Source: JBLHKW01 sp047618565
GTDB lineage: Bacteria > Planctomycetota > UBA1135 > GCA-002686595
Reading direction: 5' to 3'
NCBI GenBank assembly: GCA_047618565.1
Contig: JBLHKW010000026.1
Span: 1 to 40,478 of the forward strand
DNA: 40,478 bases
Within the stretch, counting starts at the first letter, position 1. Each line of letters starts with the position of its first letter. Below, one piece after another: positions 34,133 to 40,478 of the stretch. Under the pieces are notes generated by a model, which saw nothing but the letters and a program-made list of their open reading frames with translations, was not told the origin of the DNA and searched no databases. The position numbers and the translations under genes were made by a program.

Positions 34133-36556
34133 TCAGGAGCCGCAGCGCGCCAGATATTCGTCTGCCGAGAATGCGTCGACCTGGATCAGATCGTCTTGAA
34201 GTTCCAGCGCGTCGCGCAACAGCTTGCACTGCTCTTCGGTCAGCAACTTCTTCTCGCGCGCTTCGTCGAGCGCCAGCAGCTCACGCTTGCGCGGCAGGGT
34301 CCCGGCGCGCATGGCGTCCTTCAGCTTCTTGCGCAGCGGTGCGGCCTCCAGCAAGAGCTTGCGCCCCAGGTCCAGGCGCCGTAGCGTGTCGCCCTCATCA
34401 TGCGGGTAGTGCATGTGCTTGGTCAGCTCGTCGCGCACCTGATCGTCCTCGCTCATGCTACGCACGATTTTGCTCGACAGCCGGTCCGACGGCGGGGAGT
34501 AGGGCCTTCCGAGCGGGAAGATCGCCAGATGCAGGAGCCTTCCGATCCAGCGGTTGGGGAAGTTGGCGAGCGTCTCGGCCAGAGCCTCCTGGATGTTGTT
34601 GAGGGCGTGCTCGCAGGCCCAGCGCATGAACGGCTCGTCGGCGCTCTTCTGACCCTGGTCGACGTAGTGCTTCAGGCTGCACGAGCCGATGTACATCCAG
34701 GCCAGGGCATCGGAGAGCCGCCCCGTGATGCGTTCCTTGCGCTTCAGTCCACCACCGAAGATGCCCATGGCGGCATCCGACACGACGGCGAAGTCGGCGG
34801 AGCAGCGCGTTAGCTGGCGGAAGTAGTACTGCGTCGGTCCGGGTAGGGGAGCATGGGCGAACCTGGCGCCGGTAAAGCCCAGGAACTTGGCGCGCGTGAG
34901 GTTCGAGACGATGAAGCCAACGTGCCCGAAGAAGGCCTTGTCGAATCCGATCAGGTCCTTTGAGCGGGCGGCCTCCATCTCGTTGAATGCAAACGGGTGA
35001 CAGCGCAGGGCCCCCTGTCCGTAGATGATCAGCGTGCGCGTCAGGATGTTTGCACCCTCGACGGTGATCCCGATCGGGATGGCCTGGTACATGCGCGCCA
35101 GCTTGTTGCGCGGTCCGCGTGAGATCGCGGCGCCACCCTGGATGTCCATCCCGTCGTTGACGATGTCGCGCATGGCCTCGGTCAGGTACGCCTTGACGAT
35201 GGCCGAGAGCACGCTGGGCTTCTGGCCGGACGCGACGGCAGCGGCAGTCACGCTGCGCGTGGCGTTCATCCACCATGCCCCGCCGCCGATGTTGGCGAGC
35301 TTGTCGACCACGCCTTCGAATCTCGCCAGGGGCAGGCCGAACTGCTCGCGCACGATGGAATAGGAAGTAATCAGTCGGGTGGTCAGCTCGGCCGCGCCAC
35401 AGGCCAGCCCGGGCAGGGAGATCGAGCGTCCCGCCGACAGGCAGTCCATCAGCATGCGCCAGCCCTGGCCCGCCATGGGAGCGCCGCCGATGATGTAGTC
35501 GAGCGGGATGAAGATGTCCGTGCCGGTGGTCGGGCCGTTGAGGAACTTGATGCCGAGCGGGTCGTGGCGACGCCCGGTCTCGACGCCCGGCATGTCGGCC
35601 GGGATCAGCGCGCAGGTGATGCCCAGGTCCTTCTGGGCGCCGATCAGGCCCTCCGGGTCGAAGAGCTTGAAAGCCAGTCCCAGCAAGGTGCAGATCGGCG
35701 CGAGCGTGATGTAGCGCTTGTTCCAGTTGAGGCGAATCCCGACGACCTCTGCGCCTTCCCACTGGCCCTTGCAGACCACGCCGGAGCTCGTCATCGAGGA
35801 CGCATCCGAACCCGCGACGGGCTCGGTCAGGGCGAAGGCGGGCACCTCGGTCCCGCTGGCCAGCCGCGGCAGGTAGTGGTTCTTCTGATCTTCGGTGCCG
35901 TAGTGCAGCAGCAGCTCGGCCGGGCCGAGGGAGTTCGGCACCATGACGGTGACGCCGAGCGTGATGTTGTGGCTCGAGACCTTCGTGACGATGGCAGAGT
36001 TGGCCTCCGCCGAGAAACCGAGGCCGCCGTACTGGGTGGGGACGATGATCCCCATGAAGCCCTTGTCTTTGATGAACTGCCAGGCCTCCTCGGAGATGTC
36101 GCCCTTGCTATCGACCTCGTCGGAGTCGACCAGCCGGCAAGCTTCCGCGACCTCGTTCTCGATGAAGTTACGCTCGCGCTGCGTGAGACCCGGACCCTTG
36201 AAGTCGAGCAGCTTCTTCCAGTAGGGCTTGCCGGAGAAGAGATCGGCATCCCACCACACGGTGCCCGCTTCCAGTGCGACCCGCTCGGTCTCGCTCATGG
36301 CGGGGAAGATCGGCGCCATGATGGAGAGCACGCGCCCTGTGACAAGCTTGCGCCGCAGGGGCGGAAGGCCGAAGACGGCAACGATCGCGCCGAACGGCAG
36401 CACCAGCAACCACCACATCACACTCAGGGACTCGCCCTGGGAGCCCCACCAGGTGAAGAAGAGCGTCCCGGGAACGACCCACGAGAGGAGCGCCTTACCG
36501 TGGTAGAGCAGGGCGATGGCCAGAACGGCGAGCAGGATCAGGACGGTGACACACAT
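34133..36556 (-). CDS. fadE: Acyl-CoA dehydrogenase, FadE type
   Basis: FadE catalyses the first, FAD-dependent step of fatty-acid beta-oxidation. The 807 residues match the unusual length of E. coli FadE (about 814) rather than the 380-residue common acyl-CoA dehydrogenases. Two N-terminal membrane helices (about 5-30 and 45-65) anchor it. The middle contains 'GIIVPTQYGGLGFSAEANSA' and 'FALTEPVAGSDASSM', then 'IPLDYIIGGAPMAGQGWRML' and 'REQFGLPLARFEGVVDKLAN'. The C-terminal DUF1974-like extension follows, with 'ARFAHAPLPGPTQYYFRQLT'. It stands alone, about 190 bases beyond the stop of the fusion gene at 36743. Confidence 0.95.
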   Translation of the reverse strand: MCVTVLILLAVLAIALLYHGKALLSWVVPGTLFFTWWGSQGESLSVMWWLLVLPFGAIVAVFGLPPLRRKLVTGRVLSIMAPIFPAMSETERVALEAGTVWWDADLFSGKPYWKKLLDFKGPGLTQRERNFIENEVAEACRLVDSDEVDSKGDISEEAWQFIKDKGFMGIIVPTQYGGLGFSAEANSAIVTKVSSHNITLGVTVMVPNSLGPAELLLHYGTEDQKNHYLPRLASGTEVPAFALTEPVAGSDASSMTSSGVVCKGQWEGAEVVGIRLNWNKRYITLAPICTLLGLAFKLFDPEGLIGAQKDLGITCALIPADMPGVETGRRHDPLGIKFLNGPTTGTDIFIPLDYIIGGAPMAGQGWRMLMDCLSAGRSISLPGLACGAAELTTRLITSYSIVREQFGLPLARFEGVVDKLANIGGGAWWMNATRSVTAAAVASGQKPSVLSAIVKAYLTEAMRDIVNDGMDIQGGAAISRGPRNKLARMYQAIPIGITVEGANILTRTLIIYGQGALRCHPFAFNEMEAARSKDLIGFDKAFFGHVGFIVSNLTRAKFLGFTGARFAHAPLPGPTQYYFRQLTRCSADFAVVSDAAMGIFGGGLKRKERITGRLSDALAWMYIGSCSLKHYVDQGQKSADEPFMRWACEHALNNIQEALAETLANFPNRWIGRLLHLAIFPLGRPYSPPSDRLSSKIVRSMSEDDQVRDELTKHMHYPHDEGDTLRRLDLGRKLLLEAAPLRKKLKDAMRAGTLPRKRELLALDEAREKKLLTEEQCKLLRDALELQDDLIQVDAFSADEYLARCGS

Positions 36557-36595
36557 GGGCGGTTTGGGAGCGAACGTGAGGATGGAGCCTGGGCT

Positions 36596-36697
36596 CTAAA
36601 TCGGCAGGTCGTATTTGTAGATGTACCGCTTTCCCGGAGGAATCACCCCATCTGCGTAGCACGCTTCCGGCGCGTCGCAGAATTCCGCGGCACCCAC
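36596..36697 (-). CDS. Possible short ORF or gene remnant upstream of fadE
   Basis: The minus strand has an open frame ending in TAG at 36596. From a GTG at 36697 it would give 33 residues including 'EFCDAPEACYADGVIPPG' and 'KRYIYKYDLPI'. The composition (Tyr, Lys, Ile, two Cys) looks more protein-like than chance frames in this GC-rich DNA. The 'DGVIPPG+xYxY' piece faintly recalls the start of cupredoxin or multicopper oxidase domains. The frame stays open upstream into the end of the neighbouring gene, with no better start and no ribosome binding site. It may be the tail of a lost gene, a tiny ORF, or chance. Confidence 0.2.
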   Translation of the reverse strand: MGAAEFCDAPEACYADGVIPPGKRYIYKYDLPI

Positions 36698-36702
36698 AAT
36701 AG

Positions 36703-36718
36703 GCCTTCGTTGGAAGGC
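36703..36718 (-). terminator. Hairpin after the methyltransferase-phosphotransferase gene
   Basis: GCCTTC-CAAC-GAAGGC (minus strand) is a six-base stem 25 bases after the stop at 36743. Only CTATTGTG follows, so the T tract is poor. A weak terminator between this gene and fadE is possible. Confidence 0.3.
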
Positions 36719-36742
36719 GCGGGATAGAGGGAGATTACGACC

Positions 36743-38497
36743 TTAAAGTCCGAACTGCCGATGGACCCACAGGGGCCTGCTGTAGTCCCAATGCAGTTCG
36801 GCCATGCCGGCCACGAGCACCGGTAGCATCAGTTCGAGCGCCGAACGGACGTCGTCATCGAGTCCGGTCTGGTCCACGTAGCTCTCCAGGGCCTCGCGCT
36901 CGTGGTCCGCAAGCTCGACCCGGTCGCGCAATACGCGCCACGGTTCGCCGACGGCGCCACCACCCTCGTGCTTGCGCTGATGGGTCACCATGTGCATCAC
37001 ATCGACGTAGGGCAGGAAGGCGCGCTCGCTGGTGCCCCAGTCCAGGAAACCGAGCACCGAACCGTCCGGCTCGACCTGAATGTGCTTGCTGCGAATGTCC
37101 GCGTGATAGAGGACCAGTGGGATGCGCTTCCCGAGCACCCGCTCGCGCACTTCGGCCTCCATGCGCTCCAGACGCGCGACGGTCGCCGGTACGCGTGCGT
37201 GGCCGCGCACGATCCGGAAGCGGCGACCGATCGTCTCCTCGTAGAGCTCCTCATCGATCTGCGCCTGCGGCTCGACGACAAGCTTCGCAAACAGGTTCAC
37301 GACGTCCGTGAAGGTCCTGCGCGTGGCCGCGAGGTTGCCGGTCAGGTGCGGCGCACTCAATCCTCCGAGGCGTCGCTCGCAGGTGATCCAGCTGCCCCCG
37401 ATTTCACCGATGAAGAGCGGTTCAGGGACAGGCAGCCAGGGAAACCGCTCGCCGATCCACCGCAAGAAATCGAAGTGGTGACGCATCATCCAGCGCTTCT
37501 TGGGATTGAGCGCGATGTGCAGGGTCCAGCGGCCCGCTTCCAGGTCCGGGTCGGCACCTGGAACTTCGGTGTGCATGACAGCGCTGTTGCTGCGCGTGCC
37601 GATCAGGAGTTCGAGTTGCGGACAGGGCTCGCCGATCCGCTCCGCGAGTTCGGCCAGCGTGCGTTCGATACGCGGCTGCCGCGGCTTGCGCGAGGCGATG
37701 ATCGCGAAGGACGGCGTCAGCCACGGAAACAGGCCGAGGCGTTGCCCGGCGAGCTTGACCCTGTTTCCACGCTCCCGTGGACCGATCGTCAGTCGCGGGC
37801 GGTCATGCGCCAGTCCGACCACATGACTGAAGTCGCGTGCGTCCGGATAGAGTGCCAGGGGATGCAGATCGGCAAACTCCCGCGATAGCAACCTGCGGTA
37901 CCCATGCAGGGTGTGGGCGCGGCTACTGGACGAGAGGGCCGAGCGCAGAAACCCGATCGGCGTCGGCTTGTGGTACTCCCCCCGCCGGCCCTTGGAGCGC
38001 TTGTAGGCCAGGCGGTTGTCGGCGATGAGTACGAACTCGTTTCGGCACACCCGAGCGAGTTCCCCAAGAGCCTGATCCCAGCCGTCGTTGAGCGGTTCCG
38101 GGTTGTCCTCGACGACGACCAGTTCGAAGGCGCGATCGACAAAGGGTAGCCGTCCCCGGGAACTTGCCACGACCGCGCGCGTGTTGCCGGGCACCCGGTC
38201 CTCGTTGCGCGCCTGTCCAAAACGCAACCAGTCCAGGTCTACGGACACGACCGTGACGTCGAAGCCCGCGTCGGCCAGTGGCGGGACCGTGCCCGATAGG
38301 GGGTGGCCGAGAAACAGTGCGCGTCCGGAGGTCGACGTCACGAGCGGAACCCACGCGCCGCGGCTCTCGTTGTGAAGGAGCATCAGCTCCTCCGAGCGCT
38401 GCTCGTCCACGTCGACCAGGAGCGTCTCGAAGGCGAGCTTGTAGGGCGTGCCTTTCCCTAGTTGCGCCAGGGCATCGCGAAGCGGCGAGGTGGGCAT
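36743..38497 (-). CDS. Methyltransferase-phosphotransferase fusion protein
   Basis: The 584-residue protein (from ATG 38497; another in-frame ATG 14 codons upstream overlaps the preceding gene) has two halves. Residues about 50-230 look like a SAM-dependent class I methyltransferase: 'GRALFLGHPLSGTVPPLADA', 'DVTVVSVDLDWLRFG' and 'LPFVDRAFELVVVEDNPE', though the glycine loop is loose. Residues about 300-560 resemble aminoglycoside phosphotransferase/choline-kinase folds: 'LYHADIRSKHIQVEPDG' (catalytic loop, normally H-G-D-x-x-x-x-N; here Asp is kept and Asn is His) and 'LGFLDWGTSERAFLPYVDVM' (metal-binding Asp). The fusion suggests modification of one small molecule or sugar by both activities. 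The preceding membrane-protein gene ends 16 bases upstream. Confidence 0.72.
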   Translation of the reverse strand: MPTSPLRDALAQLGKGTPYKLAFETLLVDVDEQRSEELMLLHNESRGAWVPLVTSTSGRALFLGHPLSGTVPPLADAGFDVTVVSVDLDWLRFGQARNEDRVPGNTRAVVASSRGRLPFVDRAFELVVVEDNPEPLNDGWDQALGELARVCRNEFVLIADNRLAYKRSKGRRGEYHKPTPIGFLRSALSSSSRAHTLHGYRRLLSREFADLHPLALYPDARDFSHVVGLAHDRPRLTIGPRERGNRVKLAGQRLGLFPWLTPSFAIIASRKPRQPRIERTLAELAERIGEPCPQLELLIGTRSNSAVMHTEVPGADPDLEAGRWTLHIALNPKKRWMMRHHFDFLRWIGERFPWLPVPEPLFIGEIGGSWITCERRLGGLSAPHLTGNLAATRRTFTDVVNLFAKLVVEPQAQIDEELYEETIGRRFRIVRGHARVPATVARLERMEAEVRERVLGKRIPLVLYHADIRSKHIQVEPDGSVLGFLDWGTSERAFLPYVDVMHMVTHQRKHEGGGAVGEPWRVLRDRVELADHEREALESYVDQTGLDDDVRSALELMLPVLVAGMAELHWDYSRPLWVHRQFGL

Positions 38498-38513
38498 CGA
38501 TACGCGCTGCGGC

Positions 38514-39623
38514 TCAGGCCCGTTCCGGTGGGAGTGCAAGGCCGACGGTCAGGGCTGCCACCGGCGTCAGCAGCGCCAGTGGATCGGTACCGAAACCATG
38601 AAACACCAGCGCGCTGATCGACGTCAGCGCCAGCAGCAGGAGCAGGTACACGCGTTCTCGCCGCGGCGGATCGATACTCTCCAGCTGCGCGGTCTGCGAC
38701 ACGGGTGTGCGCAGGGCGTACAGCGCGCTGCACAGGGCCGTCAGCAACCAGGCCCAGAGGAGAGTGGCGGCCGGTGGGGCTGGAGGCCGCGCGATGTCGC
38801 CACCGCCGTGGGCGAGTGCACACAGGATTCCGGCGATCCAGGCCATCCCTGCGCGCGTCGCCACACGCCGCCGGCGGGCGGTGGGCGTCGCCATGACGAG
38901 AGCCACCAGGCCCGCGGGACCCAGGGCCACGCCTACCGGAACACCCGCCACGGGTACGGCTCCAAAGGACATCAGTGCCAGCAGCAGGGAGCGCTTGTTG
39001 GCGCGCCGTAACCAGCTGAGTGAGAAGACGGCGCCCGCCACGAGCAGGGTCGCGGCCAGTGCGCGTGGCCCGGCATCCCTCGCGAGTGCGGAGACAGCCG
39101 GAGTGAGCGTGAGCGCGAGCGTCAGCGCAGCGCGCCCGGTCGGGCTGCGTCGGGTCACGCGCAGCCCGTGCAGGACGAGGATGGCGATCGCGGCGAGGTG
39201 CACGGCGGGCGGGACCCGCAGTGCGTTCGCCAGCCAGGCCACCGGCGGGCTTGCCGTCTCGCGCGTCTGTGCCAGCAACCAGATGGTGAGGGCGAGGGCC
39301 AGCAACCTGGCCGCGGTTCCGAGCGGCTGTTCGCGCGGTGCGTGACGTGGCGGCATCCCGCCCGGCAGGGTCAGCATTCGACCGAGCCCGAGGGCAACCC
39401 AGGGCATCGCCAGCTGCCAGGCTCGTGGGGTCAGGCCCAGGCGATCGGCGAGGTACACCTCGACGGCGAGGCCGGCCCAGCCCAGGTAGAGAGACGTGGC
39501 CCAGGTGAGCGGCAGCTGACGACGATCCACACGGTCCGCCGGTAGGCAGGCCAGGATGATGCGCCCCGCCAGCGCAGCGCAGGCGAGGGCCGGAAGGAGT
39601 TGCAGGAGATCAGGAGTGCTCAA
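38514..39623 (-). CDS. Multi-pass membrane protein of unknown function
   Basis: The 369-residue protein has about ten hydrophobic helices, for example 'AMPWVALGLGRMLTL', 'ARLLALALTIWLLAQT', 'VPVGVALGPAGLVALVMA' and 'LLWAWLLTALCSALYALR', with Arg-rich cytoplasmic loops. I cannot assign it to a transporter or polymerase family by eye; its size and even spacing are compatible with a glycan or lipid-linked process. The best start is a TTG at 39623, since no ATG precedes the first helix. It sits directly upstream of the methyltransferase-phosphotransferase gene (16-base gap), and the two probably form an operon. The strong terminator at 39707-39733 lies just before it and separates it from the secreted-protein gene. 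Confidence 0.65.
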   Translation of the reverse strand: MSTPDLLQLLPALACAALAGRIILACLPADRVDRRQLPLTWATSLYLGWAGLAVEVYLADRLGLTPRAWQLAMPWVALGLGRMLTLPGGMPPRHAPREQPLGTAARLLALALTIWLLAQTRETASPPVAWLANALRVPPAVHLAAIAILVLHGLRVTRRSPTGRAALTLALTLTPAVSALARDAGPRALAATLLVAGAVFSLSWLRRANKRSLLLALMSFGAVPVAGVPVGVALGPAGLVALVMATPTARRRRVATRAGMAWIAGILCALAHGGGDIARPPAPPAATLLWAWLLTALCSALYALRTPVSQTAQLESIDPPRRERVYLLLLLALTSISALVFHGFGTDPLALLTPVAALTVGLALPPERA

Positions 39624-39696
39624 GGCCCAGGCGCCACCGTGGCTCGATGATCTGCGACGGCGGCTCTCCGGGCAAGCCCGAGACGGGACTCCGGGT

Positions 39697-39733
39697 TAAA
39701 AGAGCAGGGGGAGAGGTGAAACACCTCTCCCCC
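39697..39733 (-). terminator. Strong Rho-independent terminator
   Basis: GGGGGAGAGGTG (39707-39718) and CACCTCTCCCCC (39722-39733) form a perfect 12-base stem with a three-base loop. On the minus strand the stem is followed within six bases by TTTT (39697-39700). It ends the transcript of the secreted-protein gene 39776-40360, 43 bases after its stop codon. Confidence 0.85.
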
Positions 39734-39775
39734 GTCCCTTCTCTCTGTCTCTCAATCGGTGAACGGGTCGCCGGC

Positions 39776-40360
39776 TCAGACGGGCGGCAGGGGCGCCGGC
39801 TCGATGGCCGGGGGCTTCGCATCGCCCTTCTTGTTCTCGGGGGTCACCACGGGCACGTGCATCGCGGGGGCCACGATCCGGAAGCCGTCGAGCTCCGGGC
39901 GGAACGTGAACAGCGAGGCGGGCAGCAGGCTCTCGTCCGGCTGAGCGCTCTCCAGGCCGTTCGCTTGCTGGAGCCAGGCGACCGACCTTCCACGTCCGGT
40001 CTGGATCCAGGCCGCGCGTCGGTCCGAGGCGCAGACGTCGGCCAGGGCCAGTGCGCCGGTGTTGGACCAGCGGCCCGCGCGCATGCTGAGGACCTCGAAG
40101 TAGACGTCGTCGAGGCAGCCACGGCAGAACGTGTAGCTGGCCGACATGCCCGGCGCGAGCTGAATGCTGGTCGACATGCCGGAGCCCGGGGCTCCGAAGA
40201 CGATCAGCATCGGCGCGTCGGAGTAGCTCTGCGCGCGGAAGTGGGTGTTGGTTGTCTGGACGCTGAGCTGGATGGAGGAGGGCTCAAGCTCGTGCGGCAG
40301 GGTCAGGTCGCTGGGGAGCTGCGCAACCGAAGCAGCGGTGAGGAGGAATGCGGCGATCAT
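39776..40360 (-). CDS. Small secreted protein (194 aa)
   Basis: The protein starts with a short signal peptide, 'MIAAFLLTAASVAQLPSD', and is otherwise unrecognised. The mature part is beta-rich with 'TTNTHFRAQSYSDAPMLIVF', a 'YTFCRGCLDDVYFEVL' segment containing a C-x-x-C pair, and one more Cys in 'LADVCASDRR'. The last 25 residues are Pro- and Lys-rich ('KKGDAKPPAIEPAPLPPV'), probably disordered. The C-x-x-C pair could be a disulfide or a metal site; there is no thioredoxin fold. The gene has its own leader stem-loop and a strong terminator, so it is a single-gene transcript, possibly abundant. Confidence 0.75.
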   Translation of the reverse strand: MIAAFLLTAASVAQLPSDLTLPHELEPSSIQLSVQTTNTHFRAQSYSDAPMLIVFGAPGSGMSTSIQLAPGMSASYTFCRGCLDDVYFEVLSMRAGRWSNTGALALADVCASDRRAAWIQTGRGRSVAWLQQANGLESAQPDESLLPASLFTFRPELDGFRIVAPAMHVPVVTPENKKGDAKPPAIEPAPLPPV

Positions 40361-40372
40361 GGTGAACTCTTT

Positions 40373-40398
40373 CTGTCAGCAAGGGGACGTGCTGACAG
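40373..40398 (-). promoter_or_regulatory. Stem-loop in the 5' leader of the secreted-protein gene
   Basis: CTGTCAGCA and TGCTGACAG form a perfect nine-base stem with an eight-base loop, 12 bases before the ATG at 40360. A possible -10 element, GATAAC (minus strand, 40403-40408), lies immediately upstream, so the stem-loop would be at the very 5' end of the mRNA, where such structures often stabilise transcripts. It could also be an operator. Confidence 0.45.
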
Positions 40399-40478
40399 AG
40401 GAGTTATCGGACTACCCGGGTGGGGGCTTGAGCGGCGGGTTCGAATACCCGGAAAAAAATGCGCACCAGCGGCCCTCA

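Overview
The window is GC-rich bacterial chromosome from an organism with a Gram-negative envelope. Visible markers are lipoproteins, a LolD-type ABC system, type IV pilin-like proteins and a FadE-type acyl-CoA dehydrogenase. HEAT-repeat proteins carrying an 'ISGRTF...W..W' signature, secreted proteins of no known function, and a PilX-like protein with a beta-rich C-terminal domain point to Planctomycetota or a related lineage. That placement is inference: there is no rRNA or other strong phylogenetic marker here.

Layout. 1-2428 holds the end of a TPR protein, two small unknown ORFs and a secreted beta-propeller with an IPTL-CTERM-like tail. 2425-7496 is a compact plus-strand run: queC, mazG, and an ABC ATPase with its 884-residue FtsX-type permease. 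7578-9268 has tRNA-Asp with a terminator, RNase D, a small inverted-repeat element touching the rnd stop codon, and tRNA-Ala on the minus strand. 9417-15411 holds a 1,021-residue secreted protein and aconitase A. 15415-18773 holds a lipoprotein (minus), a GGDEF/EAL protein whose receiver and cyclase sites are both degenerate, and a DUF2238-like membrane protein.

18805-25847 is a decaying block. A cytochrome c/ethylbenzene-dehydrogenase-like gene, a UbiB/ABC1-kinase gene, half of a Na+/Ca2+ exchanger gene and two MacB-type permease genes are all disrupted by frameshifts, premature stops or truncation. A DnaJ-type co-chaperone (cbpA-like) and its modulator cbpM sit intact in the middle. The exchanger and the first permease, which point away from each other, have both lost their 5' halves at one junction near 23,540, as a single deletion would produce.

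25865-33931 is a closely spaced minus-strand series read from high to low coordinate: two prepilin-like proteins, a PilX-like protein, a secreted HEAT protein, a HAMP-like membrane protein, a CHASE4-type histidine kinase, and a receiver/kinase hybrid lacking its phospho-accepting histidine. It may be one or two operons linking a pilus or pseudopilus to a signalling relay. 34133-40360 (minus) carries fadE, a methyltransferase-phosphotransferase fusion, a multi-pass membrane protein and a small secreted protein with a strong terminator and a 5' stem-loop.

No CRISPR array, rRNA gene, complete insertion sequence or phage gene was seen. No gap between features exceeds about 260 bases.
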